Positions 34,936-43,632 of a stretch of 64,000 nucleotides of DNA are shown here, piece after piece. The notes beneath the pieces were generated by a model that saw only the letters and a list, made by a program, of their open reading frames with translations, was not told where the DNA came from and did not search any database. Source of the stretch: Flavobacterium bizetiae (GTDB taxonomy: Bacteria; Bacteroidota; Bacteroidia; Flavobacteriales; Flavobacteriaceae); the NCBI RefSeq assembly GCF_902804475.1, contig NZ_CADCSU010000107.1, positions 1 through 64,000 on the forward strand, written 5' to 3'. The position numbers and the translations under genes are program-made. The first letter of the stretch is position 1. Every line of letters begins with the position of its first letter.

Positions 34936-35961
34936 TTAACTATTTTCGTTTAAGATATTGACTAATTTATCTAAATCTTCACGCCAATGATTCGCCGTAA
35001 TTACAATCCGATTGAGATTATTGGCGTTTTCCTGATATTTAAAATTGGCAATAATGATTTTGTTGGCTTTTAAAATATCTATCAGATTTTCGTTTTCTAA
35101 ATAAATCAAAGGATAGTTTTTGTCAAACTTAATGGTGGCATTTTTAATTAACTTTTGATCGATATAATTTAAATTCTCCAGTAATTTTTGATGTTGAATT
35201 TTATAAAGATCTGCAGCATCTGCCAATGTCTGAGCGAAAGCAGGATTCATTCCGGCGGCAGAAATAAAAATGTCGAGATTTTTTATTTGATGAATGAAAG
35301 CCGCATCGCTGGCAATAACCCCGCCATTTAAACCAAACGCTTTTCCTAAGGAAGAAATCATGATTTTTCGTTTGATTGGGAGTTTAATTTCAGAATAAAT
35401 TCCGCAGCCATTTTCGCCTAATACTCCAAAAGAATGCGATTCATCAATGAGTAAAGTAATCTCTTTATGATTGGGAATTGTTGCTAATACAGATAAATCG
35501 ATAGCCTTGGTTTGAAAGCCGGAAACACCATCGGTTAAAAGCGTAATTTTTTCTGTTTTAGAATCCAGTAAACGAGGGTTGATACTTCCATTTAAAAATA
35601 CAGGCGAACTATCTTTAATTTGAATTGCCGGATGCGTGTTGGGAAAATGAAAAAAAGAATCCGTTTGTTTTTTTAGTTCATCAATTACCAATTTTCCTGC
35701 GAGCATTCCAGACGAAACCGTAACTGCACTTTCAGCTTTTATGTGTTTGGCTAAAAAATTCTCGCCGTTTTCATACGCCGTTAGTTTTATATTCGCGCTT
35801 CTGGAACTTCCGTAAGTGGTTCCCCAATTCTGAATGTTTTTAATGACCAATTCCTGAAAGTCTTTATTCGTTGGTAAACCCAAATAGGCAGTTCCTCCAA
35901 AATACAAATATTGTTCATGGTCGATTTCGATAATTCTGTCGGGAAATTGGCTGACGTTCAT
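34936..35961 (-). CDS. fold-type I PLP enzyme resembling 8-amino-7-oxononanoate synthase
   Basis: A 341-residue cytosolic PLP-dependent enzyme of the aminotransferase class I/II superfamily. LLIDESHSFGVLGENGCG is the AONS-type D-x2-H-S-x-G motif and SSLGKAFGLNGGV holds the Schiff-base Lys (about residue 226). It is about 45 residues shorter than typical AONS/KBL enzymes, mostly at the N-terminus. Its start lies 5 bp after the dipeptide epimerase gene, so the two are co-transcribed and may share an amino-acid or peptide substrate. No biotin genes are near, so BioF is unlikely. Confidence 0.78.
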   Translation of the reverse strand: MNVSQFPDRIIEIDHEQYLYFGGTAYLGLPTNKDFQELVIKNIQNWGTTYGSSRSANIKLTAYENGENFLAKHIKAESAVTVSSGMLAGKLVIDELKKQTDSFFHFPNTHPAIQIKDSSPVFLNGSINPRLLDSKTEKITLLTDGVSGFQTKAIDLSVLATIPNHKEITLLIDESHSFGVLGENGCGIYSEIKLPIKRKIMISSLGKAFGLNGGVIASDAAFIHQIKNLDIFISAAGMNPAFAQTLADAADLYKIQHQKLLENLNYIDQKLIKNATIKFDKNYPLIYLENENLIDILKANKIIIANFKYQENANNLNRIVITANHWREDLDKLVNILNENS

Positions 35962-35966
35962 AGCAT

Positions 35967-36977
35967 TTAGATTAAAGTAACTCCGGTTCCGTTACCTTCA
36001 GAATAGTGAATAACCCCATTTTTTATCGTTACGCCAGTAGCGATATCTTCTGCAAGAAGCAAAGCGCCATCCATATCTACATAATCTAATTGAGGCAACA
36101 AATGCGCAATTGCCGAAATTCCTACAGTCGATTCGGTCATGCAGCCTACCATTGTTTTTAGTCCTAATTTTTTAGCTTCTTCAATCATGCGTTTTCCAGG
36201 AGTCAATCCGCCGCATTTTACCAATTTTACGTTTACACCATGAAAATGATTGAAACATTTAGCCACGTCTTCTTCTATAATACAGCTTTCATCAGCAATA
36301 ACGGGTAATACCGAATGTTTGAAAACTTCTTTATGTGCTTCCCAATTATCAGCTTTCATTGGTTGCTCTAGAAATTCTACGCCAAGTTTTTTTAATTCAA
36401 CGGCGTTATTTATAGTTTCCTCAACACCCCAGCCACAATTGGCATCAATTCTAAAAATGGCATTGGTATGTTTTCTGAGTTCTTTTACAATGGCAATATC
36501 CTCTTTGGTGCCTAATTTAATTTTATAAATTGGCCAGGGAAGTTCCTGCATTTTCGAAACCATTTTTTCTATCGAAGCAATTCCAATTGTGTAATCTGTA
36601 AGCGGATTATTTTTGATGGTATAATTCCATAATTCATATAATTTCTTTCCTTTTTTACGGGCATAAAGATCATTATAAGCCAAATCTAAAGCGCATAAAG
36701 CAAACATATCGTCTTTTAAATACGGATATATTTTTGCCCAGAATGCATCAGGAGTTTCATTTTCGGTAGTTTCAATAATCGTTCTGATTTTCTCTAAATC
36801 CTGCATCATCATCGCAACGGTGGTTTTATAATACGGATTTGAAGTGGCTTCTCCAAAACCTGAAAAACCCTCGCTTTTAAGCTCAACAATTAAAGAAGGT
36901 TGAAAATCAATCGATTCTCTGGATATAGTGAAAGTGTGTTTTAGTTTTAGATTGTATTCTCTTAAAATTAGTTCCAT
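35967..36977 (-). CDS. dipeptide epimerase (enolase superfamily, L-Ala-D/L-Glu epimerase type)
   Basis: A 336-residue enolase-superfamily enzyme. The barrel shows the catalytic K-x-K in YKIKLG (about 152-157), metal ligands in FRIDANCGW (Asp), FLEQP (Glu) and IADES (Asp), and the second catalytic Lys in VKLVKCGGLT. The DMDGALLLAEDIATG segment near the C-terminus is the D-x-D motif that binds the dipeptide amino group. Characterised relatives epimerise L-Ala-D-Glu from murein or other dipeptides. It lies between the esterase gene (22 bp upstream) and the AONS-like gene (5 bp downstream), a probable operon. Confidence 0.88.
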   Translation of the reverse strand: MELILREYNLKLKHTFTISRESIDFQPSLIVELKSEGFSGFGEATSNPYYKTTVAMMMQDLEKIRTIIETTENETPDAFWAKIYPYLKDDMFALCALDLAYNDLYARKKGKKLYELWNYTIKNNPLTDYTIGIASIEKMVSKMQELPWPIYKIKLGTKEDIAIVKELRKHTNAIFRIDANCGWGVEETINNAVELKKLGVEFLEQPMKADNWEAHKEVFKHSVLPVIADESCIIEEDVAKCFNHFHGVNVKLVKCGGLTPGKRMIEEAKKLGLKTMVGCMTESTVGISAIAHLLPQLDYVDMDGALLLAEDIATGVTIKNGVIHYSEGNGTGVTLI

Positions 36978-36999
36978 TGTGAGTTTGATTGTTTTTTGT

Positions 37000-37800
37000 T
37001 TAATATCCGAGCCAAAGAAATGCTTTTACAAAACCATCCCGCCAAAGTTTTTCATTATGCTCACCGCCTTTTACAATTTTAGACTTTGTTAGATGCAAGC
37101 AATAACAGCGTTTTGTGTCGAGCAAACGTTCCATTTTGGTCATGTCTTTGACCATATCATCGCTTTCTTTGTCTCCACATAAAAAATAAATTTTAGTTTT
37201 GATTTTTGGAGTTTGTTCTGTTAAAGTATAAATGTCATTCGAAAACCAGAATGCAGGCGAAAAAACTCCTGCTTTGCCAAATATTTCGGGATATTTTAGA
37301 ATGGCATAATACGAAACCAATCCGCCAAGTGAACTTCCCATAATAATGGTCTTTTTGGCTTTTGGCTTAGTTCTGTAATTTTTATCGATGTAAGGTTTTA
37401 GGGTTTTTACAATAAAATCAAGATAATTATCGGCATTTCCTCCGCCATATTTTTCATTTTTAAATGGCGTTAACTCGTCGATGCGTTTTTCGTTTCCGTG
37501 TTCGATTCCTACTACAATTACTGGTGCTTTCAGACTGTCCAGTTTTTCATCGACATTCCATTCTCCTGAAAAAGAGGTTTTGGCATCAAATAGATTCTGA
37601 GCATCGTGCATATAAATCACGCTATATTTTTTGGCTGTAGCCGAATAATCTTTAGGAAGGTAAATCCAGATTTTTTTTGTGGTTTTTAGTTGAGGCGCTT
37701 CGATCGTAAAGGTCGATACATTTTTTGAAGCCGTACTTTCTTGCGCGCTTGTGAAAGAGGTTATCCAAAGCATTATAAAAAAGAAGAATCCTCTAATCAT
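37000..37800 (-). CDS. exported alpha/beta-hydrolase esterase (COG2382/2819 type)
   Basis: A 266-residue hydrolase. The start at 37800 yields MIRGFFFFIMLWITSFTSAQ, a good signal peptide; a longer upstream frame would run over the divergent gene and is rejected. Nucleophile elbow GSSLGG, oxyanion strand YSVIYMHDAQNLFD, and a C-terminal GGEHNEKLW with the catalytic His are visible. It is a paralogue in type of the esterase at 7497. First gene of the probable esterase-epimerase-PLP enzyme unit. Substrate unknown. Confidence 0.85.
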   Translation of the reverse strand: MIRGFFFFIMLWITSFTSAQESTASKNVSTFTIEAPQLKTTKKIWIYLPKDYSATAKKYSVIYMHDAQNLFDAKTSFSGEWNVDEKLDSLKAPVIVVGIEHGNEKRIDELTPFKNEKYGGGNADNYLDFIVKTLKPYIDKNYRTKPKAKKTIIMGSSLGGLVSYYAILKYPEIFGKAGVFSPAFWFSNDIYTLTEQTPKIKTKIYFLCGDKESDDMVKDMTKMERLLDTKRCYCLHLTKSKIVKGGEHNEKLWRDGFVKAFLWLGY

Positions 37801-37855
37801 GAGTTCTTTGCATTTTAGATTTAAAAACAATATTTTAGCTAAAAATAATAAATTG

Positions 37856-38257
37856 ATGAATACCGAAACAGAAAAGAGAAGTTTACTTTTAGAAATGATT
37901 GCTTTTTCTACTGTTGATGGGCATTTGCACAAAAGAGAGTATGATTTTTTGTGGCTTGTGGCTCAGGAATTGTCTATCGATTTGGATGAATTTCATGATT
38001 TATTTCATCAGGAAAACACCACTTCAATTATAAAATCAGAATTTCAGCGTATTCAGCAATTCTACAGACTGGCTTTGATTATGTATTGCGACGGAATTTT
38101 GCATGAAAAAGAAGCCAAAGCCATTCAGCAAATTGCCATCGAAATGGGATTGAATCCTAATGCGACCAAACGTGTTTTAGATTTAATGAAAAATGCACCA
38201 AATGCTATTATTGACCCCAATTTGTTGTTGAGAGTTTTTCAGGAACAACACAATTAA
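37856..38257 (+). CDS. TerB-like small acidic helical protein
   Basis: A 133-residue all-helical protein of the tellurite-resistance TerB-like fold: LLLEMIAFSTVDGHLHKREYDFLWLVAQEL and later RLALIMYCDGILHEKEAKAIQQIAIEMGL, two repeats with the A-x-x-DG-x-h-x-x-E metal-type pattern. No other ter genes are near, so a tellurite role is not implied. The start at 37856 is preferred over a longer frame that would overlap the divergent esterase. Its TAA shares bases with the stop of the convergent uvrB gene. Confidence 0.8.
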   Translation: MNTETEKRSLLLEMIAFSTVDGHLHKREYDFLWLVAQELSIDLDEFHDLFHQENTTSIIKSEFQRIQQFYRLALIMYCDGILHEKEAKAIQQIAIEMGLNPNATKRVLDLMKNAPNAIIDPNLLLRVFQEQHN

Positions 38258-40245
38258 GCCAATTGTTCCTGTAGTTTTTTAATATCATCACGCAATTTGG
38301 CCGCTTGCAAAAAGTCAAGTTCTTTCGCCGCTTTTTCCATAGATTTACGTTTCTCGCGGATCATTTTTTCTAAGTCAGCTTTGGATAAATAGGCCGTTTC
38401 AGGTTCTGCAGCAACAGCTAATGTGTGACCCAATTCGTATTCTACCAAAGGATTTTTGGTAAAAGCGCTGTCGATCTTTTTATTTAAAGCTTGCGGTACA
38501 ATTCCATGTTCTGTATTATAATTGATCTGTTTGGTTCTGCGATATTCTGTTTCGTCTATTGTTCGTTGCATACTTGCCGTAATTTTATCGGCATACAAAA
38601 TTGCTTTCCCGTTTAAGTTTCTTGCCGCACGACCAATAGTTTGCGTTAGCGATCTGTGATTACGAAGAAAACCTTCTTTATCGGCATCAAGAATTGCAAC
38701 AAGCGAAACCTCGGGTAAATCAAGTCCTTCACGAAGTAAGTTGACTCCAATAAGAACATCAAAAATACCTTTTCGTAAATCCTGCATGATTTCAATACGT
38801 TCCAGCGTGTCAACTTCAGAATGTATGTAACGACAACGAATGTTTACTTTGGTTAAATATTTGGCTAATTCTTCGGCCATTCTTTTAGTCAGCGTAGTTA
38901 CTAAAACTCTTTCGTCTAATTCGCAACGTACCTGAATTTCCTCAATTAAATCATCAATTTGATTCAAGCTTGGTCGTACTTCGATAATTGGATCTAATAA
39001 TCCTGTTGGACGAATAATTTGTTCGACATAAATACCGTCTGTCTTTTGTAATTCGTAATCTGCCGGAGTTGCCGATACGTAAATTACCTGATTTTGTATG
39101 GCTTCAAACTCTTCAAATTTCAAAGGTCTGTTGTCCATTGCAGCAGGTAAACGGAAACCGTATTCAACCAGATTTTCTTTACGGCTTCTGTCGCCTCCAT
39201 ACATGGCGTGAACCTGAGAAACAGTTACGTGACTTTCATCTACAATCATCAAATAATCACTTGGGAAATAATCTAATAAACAGAATGGTCTTGTCCCAGC
39301 TTGTCTTCCGTCAAGGTATCTTGAGTAATTCTCGATTCCGGAGCAATAGCCTAATTCTCGTATCATTTCTAAGTCGAAATTGGTGCGTTCTTCCAAACGT
39401 TTGGCTTCGAGATGTTTTCCTATTTCTTTAAAATAATCGACTTGTTTGACCAAATCTTGCTGAATTTCCCAAATAGCGCCTTGCAGAACTTCCGGAGAAG
39501 TCACAAACATATTGGCGGGATAAATGGTAAGTCTTTTAAATTTTTCAATAACCTGAGAAGTTTTAACATCAAATGATTCTATTTCTTCGATTTCGTCTCC
39601 AAAAAAGTGAATTCTATAAGCATCATCGGCATAACTAGGATATACTTCTACAATGTCTCCTTTTATTCTAAAGGTTCCGGGATTAAAATCGGCCTCGGTT
39701 CTGGCGTATAAACTTTGAACCAGGCTATGAAGTAGTTTGGTTCTCGAAATAACCTGATCTCTGAAAATTTCGATTACGTTTTTCTTAAACTCAACGGGAT
39801 TTCCAATACCATATAAACACGAAACAGAAGCGACAACCAAAACATCACGACGTCCGGATAGGAGGGAAGAAGTAGTGCTTAAACGCATCTTTTCGAGCTC
39901 TTCGTTGATAGATAAATCTTTTTCGATAAAAACCCCTGTTACAGGCATAAAAGCTTCGGGCTGGTAATAATCGTAGTAGGAAACAAAATATTCGACCGCA
40001 TTATTGGGGAAAAATTGTTTGAACTCAGAATATAATTGCGCTGCCAAAGTTTTATTGTGAGCCAAAACCAGGGTTGGTCTTTGAACTTCCTGAATAACAT
40101 TGGCAACGGTAAATGTCTTTCCGGATCCGGTAACTCCTAATAATGTCTGGTACTTTTCGCCATCTATTACACCTTGCGAAAGTTTTTCGATTGCTTGTGG
40201 CTGATCACCTTTTGGACTATACTCTGAGGATACTTGGAAATTCAT
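38254..40245 (-). CDS. uvrB: excinuclease ABC subunit B
   Basis: DNA-damage recognition helicase of nucleotide excision repair, acting with UvrA and UvrC. The 663-residue protein has Walker A GVTGSGKT (37-44), the beta-hairpin region YYDYYQPEAFMP, helicase motif II IVDESHVTV, motif V/VI GVNLLREGLDLPEVSLV and QTIGRAARNLNGKAI, and a C-terminal UVR motif (MEKAAKELDFLQAAKLRDDI) for UvrC contact. Full length and intact. Its stop overlaps that of the TerB-like gene by 4 bp in convergent orientation. Confidence 0.98.
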   Translation of the reverse strand: MNFQVSSEYSPKGDQPQAIEKLSQGVIDGEKYQTLLGVTGSGKTFTVANVIQEVQRPTLVLAHNKTLAAQLYSEFKQFFPNNAVEYFVSYYDYYQPEAFMPVTGVFIEKDLSINEELEKMRLSTTSSLLSGRRDVLVVASVSCLYGIGNPVEFKKNVIEIFRDQVISRTKLLHSLVQSLYARTEADFNPGTFRIKGDIVEVYPSYADDAYRIHFFGDEIEEIESFDVKTSQVIEKFKRLTIYPANMFVTSPEVLQGAIWEIQQDLVKQVDYFKEIGKHLEAKRLEERTNFDLEMIRELGYCSGIENYSRYLDGRQAGTRPFCLLDYFPSDYLMIVDESHVTVSQVHAMYGGDRSRKENLVEYGFRLPAAMDNRPLKFEEFEAIQNQVIYVSATPADYELQKTDGIYVEQIIRPTGLLDPIIEVRPSLNQIDDLIEEIQVRCELDERVLVTTLTKRMAEELAKYLTKVNIRCRYIHSEVDTLERIEIMQDLRKGIFDVLIGVNLLREGLDLPEVSLVAILDADKEGFLRNHRSLTQTIGRAARNLNGKAILYADKITASMQRTIDETEYRRTKQINYNTEHGIVPQALNKKIDSAFTKNPLVEYELGHTLAVAAEPETAYLSKADLEKMIREKRKSMEKAAKELDFLQAAKLRDDIKKLQEQLA

Positions 40246-40352
40246 TTTTGAATGATGAAAAGATTAGTTTTGTAAAGATACAAAGTTTGAATTCTATAAA
40301 AAAGAGTTGCCGCGAATTACACGAATTCCCCGATTTTTTATTTAAAAAAATA

Positions 40353-40410
40353 GCCACGAATTCACGAATTAAATCTAATTCAAACTGATATAAATTCGTG
40401 AATTCGTGGC
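40353..40410. repeat. 18-bp inverted repeat (gccacgaattcacgaatt family)
   Basis: gccacgaattcacgaatt at 40353-40370 is perfectly complementary to 40393-40410. The arm is the same sequence as in the 19-bp inverted repeat at 34201-34260, but the spacer differs, so the arms are conserved while the loops are not. A degenerate partial copy (ttacgaattttcacgaatta) is at about 34850-34869. Confidence 0.88.
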
Positions 40411-40423
40411 AAATTTTAAGATA

Positions 40424-41365
40424 TTATTCTAAAAAAATAATCATCGCATCATTTACAATCTTAGCCTGATCGATGGATAAAAAATGCCCTGCGTCTTTTA
40501 TGATTTGAGTTTTGCTTTTAGCTAAATATTTGTTTGCTCTTTCCAGACTTTCGTCTGAATTGATGACATCATGATCGCCAATTAAAACCAAAACAGGATT
40601 GGTAATCGATTTTAATTCGTCATCAGAAAAAGGATGCATTTTAAGCATGCTTGAATTTGATTTTGCATATTTATTGGCCAGATAAAATTGTCGCTTGTAC
40701 ACCGGACTAATTTTTTCAGGATGGGTAGAAAATGTATTCAATGTCTTGCCGAATTTTTTCTCGCTGGGGAAAAGCTTTAGCATTAATGCCGATGTTGTTT
40801 TGCCCACTTTATCTATAAATTTGAAGGTTTGCGCCGGACTCAATAAGACTATTTTATCTATCGAATTATTTTTTTGAGTGGCTAATAAAGTGGCAATCCA
40901 GCCGCCGCGGGAAGCGCCTACGATGTCAAATTTCTTTAATTTGTAATGATCGAAAATTTCGTTGTATAAAATCGCGATTTCTTCTAATGAAAGCGATTTT
41001 GAAGTCAGGGTAGATTTTCCTGGTTCCATCATGAAATCGATGGCATATATGCGATGGTTTTTGGCTAAAGGTTTGATGTTTGGATACCACATGGTAGAAC
41101 TGGCGTCCATTCCGTGAAGTAAAACCAGATCTTTTCCGTTTTTGGGACCAGCGATAATCACGTGTGCGGTTCCGTAAGTGGTTTTGATATTTTCTTCGGA
41201 ATATGGAATGTCCCAAAGTTTTAGGGCTTTATCGTACGAACTTATATAAGCTTGTTTTTCGCTTTTGGTTTTAAAAACGTAATCATCAAATTTCGCTTTT
41301 TTGGTCGAAGCACAACTTGTGATTAAAAGCAGCAATACTGCTAACCTGAAGTATAATTTAGGCAT
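40424..41365 (-). CDS. lipoprotein alpha/beta hydrolase
   Basis: A 313-residue hydrolase with a lipoprotein signal (MPKLYFRLAVLLLLITSCAS, Cys18). The domain has the HG motif LVLLHGMDASS, the nucleophile elbow GASRGG (Ser about 150), Asp in VLVLIGDHDVI and a C-terminal IIKDAGHFLSID with the catalytic His, so the triad is complete. It should be anchored on the periplasmic side. Substrate unknown. The order after uvrB is tandem on the same strand, separated by an inverted repeat. Confidence 0.88.
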   Translation of the reverse strand: MPKLYFRLAVLLLLITSCASTKKAKFDDYVFKTKSEKQAYISSYDKALKLWDIPYSEENIKTTYGTAHVIIAGPKNGKDLVLLHGMDASSTMWYPNIKPLAKNHRIYAIDFMMEPGKSTLTSKSLSLEEIAILYNEIFDHYKLKKFDIVGASRGGWIATLLATQKNNSIDKIVLLSPAQTFKFIDKVGKTTSALMLKLFPSEKKFGKTLNTFSTHPEKISPVYKRQFYLANKYAKSNSSMLKMHPFSDDELKSITNPVLVLIGDHDVINSDESLERANKYLAKSKTQIIKDAGHFLSIDQAKIVNDAMIIFLE

Positions 41366-41447
41366 AGTAAATTTAATTTTGAGACTTAAAGTTACGATTA
41401 TAGTACATCAACTATGTATCAAAATTTTCTTTTAAAGTATCATAATT

Positions 41448-41684
41448 TTAAGATTGTGCCTTTTTTGATGTTAAATAATACACTTGTACCAAAGCTAAAA
41501 TCGCGTTTGGAATGATTACAGGTAAAAGCCATTGGTTAAGATCCCGGTAATCATTTAAAAAAATACCATAGATTACAAAGCAAATACAACCAAACATATT
41601 AATGAACCGGATTGCTCTAAGGTTTTTTAACAAAAAACCTCCAACAATAAAAAAGGATGCGAGATAACCAATATATTCTGCCAT
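41448..41684 (-). CDS. YgjV-like small inner-membrane protein
   Basis: A 78-residue protein with three membrane helices (about 5-20, 26-44, 50-70). GYLASFFIVGGFLLKNLRAIRFINMFGCICFVIYGI matches the YgjV/Imp-YgjV repeat, with the conserved N-x2-G and YG. Annotation pipelines sometimes mislabel such proteins as uroporphyrinogen decarboxylase; there is no support for that here. Function unknown. Confidence 0.72.
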   Translation of the reverse strand: MAEYIGYLASFFIVGGFLLKNLRAIRFINMFGCICFVIYGIFLNDYRDLNQWLLPVIIPNAILALVQVYYLTSKKAQS

Positions 41685-41762
41685 AGTTTATTAATTTATT
41701 TTGTAGTAAATTTACTAAAAACAAATAATAAAACTCAATGTTTTGTATTTAAGGTCAGTATT

Positions 41763-42710
41763 TTAAAACTTCCAATCTTTTTTTTGGCTTTCGCTTAAAA
41801 AAGTCCAGGCTACAATACGGCTTGTTTTTTGGCCTTGAGCCATATCGATTGTTTTTATCGAAGAGGCATTTACTTTGTTTAGGGTTTTATAAATGCTCGA
41901 AAGATTTTCTCTTTTTGAAACCAAGGTGGTAAACCACAAAGTTTGCATGGCAAATTTTGCACTTTCGTAAATCATTTGGGTAATAAAACCAATTTCTCCA
42001 CCATCACACCATAATTCGGCATTGTGACCTCCGAAGTTTAAAACAGGATTTGTTTTTTTTCTTTCTTTGGTTAAATTGGAAACTTTACGCACAGTGCTTT
42101 GATTCGCATCTTCGGCAGAAGAATGAAAAGGCGGATTACACATCGTGAAGGTAAAACGGTCTTCGGGCGTGATAATATTTTTGAAAATAAAACGAGATTC
42201 TGTTTGTTGCTGTAAGCTTATCGCATCAATTAATTTTGGATTGGCCTCGATGATTTTACTGCAATTTTCGATTGCTTTTTCCTCGATATCAGTGCCTACG
42301 AAACTCCAGTCGTAAATGGCATTTCCTAAAATAGGGTAGATGCAATTGGCGCCTGTTCCTATATCTAAACCTAAAACTGAAGATCCTTGCGGAATGATTC
42401 CGTTATTGGTTTCGGCTAATAAATCAGCCAGATAGTGGATATAATCTGTTCTTCCGGGAATGGGAGGACAAAGGTAATTTTTAGGAATATCCCAGTTTTG
42501 TATGTCGTAGTAGGTTTGTAATAAGGCTTTATTAAGCAATTTTACCGAAACAGGATTACTGAAATCAATAGTTTCGATTCCGTGAACGTTTATGGCCACC
42601 TGTGGTTTTAGTTCAGGACAATTTGCAATAAGAAGTTCGAAATCATAACGGGAACGGTGTAGGTTTCGAGGATGTAAATTGTTTTTTTCGGAATTGTCTG
42701 TTGCTTTCAT
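41763..42710 (-). CDS. rlmF: 23S rRNA (adenine-1618-N6)-methyltransferase
   Basis: Methylates A1618 of 23S rRNA with S-adenosylmethionine. The 315-residue protein opens with the family-specific LHPRNLHRSRYDFELL block (residues 12-27), has the SAM motif VLGLDIGTGANCIYPIL (112-128), an acidic DIEEKAIENC after it, and the catalytic NPPFH (192-196). The LNFGGHNAELWCDGGEIGFI block is also characteristic of RlmF. TATCTTTG (minus, 42727-42734) is a good -7 box 17 bases before the ATG. Confidence 0.94.
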   Translation of the reverse strand: MKATDNSEKNNLHPRNLHRSRYDFELLIANCPELKPQVAINVHGIETIDFSNPVSVKLLNKALLQTYYDIQNWDIPKNYLCPPIPGRTDYIHYLADLLAETNNGIIPQGSSVLGLDIGTGANCIYPILGNAIYDWSFVGTDIEEKAIENCSKIIEANPKLIDAISLQQQTESRFIFKNIITPEDRFTFTMCNPPFHSSAEDANQSTVRKVSNLTKERKKTNPVLNFGGHNAELWCDGGEIGFITQMIYESAKFAMQTLWFTTLVSKRENLSSIYKTLNKVNASSIKTIDMAQGQKTSRIVAWTFLSESQKKDWKF

Positions 42711-42726
42711 TTTCTAAATTTCCGTG

Positions 42727-42734
42727 CAAAGATA
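42727..42734 (-). promoter_or_regulatory. -7 box for rlmF
   Basis: On the minus strand TATCTTTG matches TAnnTTTG 17 bases before the rlmF ATG. No TTG lies 19 bases upstream, so the -33 element is weak. Confidence 0.5.
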
Positions 42735-42761
42735 GGCATTCTTTTTCCGGGAAATGATAAT

Positions 42762-42855
42762 TATGAAAACGATTGCCCTAGCCCTGATGGGAGCGGCATC
42801 CTTTTTCTGGCTCCTTTAGCCAGGAAAAGATATAGTGGACAGCAGCAAATAGCTC
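42762..42855. repeat. dispersed repeat (cctagcc...gatagaagtgg family), long copy
   Basis: Begins tatgaaaacgattg (42762-42775) then c-cctagcc and gatgggagcggcatcc. The same tatgaaaacgattg followed by cctagcc and cgatagaagtgg begins at 54076. A hairpin is inside (ctggct/agccag around 42807-42823). The right end runs to the stop codon of the thiamine pyrophosphokinase gene. The copy at 54076-54116 lacks the hairpin half. Confidence 0.75.
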
Positions 42856-43518
42856 CTAATCCATGCATTCCATTAACAATAAATCGCCATCGGTATGGGT
42901 AATGCTGACCAAACCGTCCTGAAGAACAGAATTGCTGCTTCCGGTTCGATAACCAATTGTTAAGGTGTCGTTTTTTAGAGGATAGAGTAAATTGGTGGAA
43001 TTAATTCCGTTTACCACTCCAATTGGAATCAATGAAATCGGGGTTTTTGCCGTATACCATTTCTCGAATTTTGTTGGTAACAGGAATATTTTAGAATGGT
43101 CGTCGAGAATAACAATTTTAAGCAAATTGCGATAACGAACAATATTGGTAAGGTTTGTAATGGTATGATCGGCACGTTTTCCGGTGGCCCAAACAACGTT
43201 TACGGCAGGGATTTTTCTGTCGATTAAATAATCAAAAGCTTTCTCCAGATCGGTTTTATCCTGATCCGGGGTATGGACAATTTCGATAGGATATTGTGAT
43301 GTTTTGTAAATTTCAGGATCAAATCCATGATCAAAATCGCCTAAAAGTACATCGACTTTTATGCCTAAATCAATCACTCTTTCGATGGCAGAATCGAGCA
43401 CGATAACAAGAGGCGACCATTCGAGCAATTGTCCTAATAATTCAGGATTGCATGCTGCTCCGTTGGCAATAATTAAAGCGGGTTCCTGGTCGTCGCGTAC
43501 GATATGGTGTGAAGACAT
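42856..43518 (-). CDS. thiamine diphosphokinase
   Basis: Transfers pyrophosphate from ATP to thiamine to make the coenzyme. The 220-residue protein shows the family pattern: IIANGAACN near the N-terminus, DVLLGDFDHGFDP (about 55-67, metal-binding Asp), PDQDKTDLEKAFDYL (about 83-97), and WATGKRADHTITNLTNI (about 109-125). The short C-terminal B1-binding domain contains GYRTGSSN and ITHTDGDLLLM. No thiamine-riboswitch-like sequence is visible upstream. Cytosolic. Confidence 0.92.
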   Translation of the reverse strand: MSSHHIVRDDQEPALIIANGAACNPELLGQLLEWSPLVIVLDSAIERVIDLGIKVDVLLGDFDHGFDPEIYKTSQYPIEIVHTPDQDKTDLEKAFDYLIDRKIPAVNVVWATGKRADHTITNLTNIVRYRNLLKIVILDDHSKIFLLPTKFEKWYTAKTPISLIPIGVVNGINSTNLLYPLKNDTLTIGYRTGSSNSVLQDGLVSITHTDGDLLLMECMD

Positions 43519-43632
43519 TTAGTTTTTGATTTGAAATGTGCCGTAAATGTACGAAAGGATACGATTTTTGAGGTTAGATTTTAGATTTTAGATTTTTTTT
43601 ACCAAAAGTTGGGGTTTATGTTTTTGTTTTAA

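Noticed and set aside
34936..35961. bioF (8-amino-7-oxononanoate synthase) as a firm name
   Set aside because: Shorter than BioF and located with a dipeptide epimerase, without other biotin genes; symbol withheld.
37751..37855. Longer start for the TerB-like protein and for the divergent esterase
   Set aside because: Both would overlap each other's coding region; the shorter starts give a clean divergent gap and a good signal peptide.
37856..38257. Tellurite-resistance locus
   Set aside because: Only a lone TerB-like fold is present, with no terC/terD-type genes.
42856..43560. Thiamine riboswitch upstream of thiamine diphosphokinase
   Set aside because: No ctgaga/accTGA-like conserved blocks were seen in the upstream region, and the gap is short.
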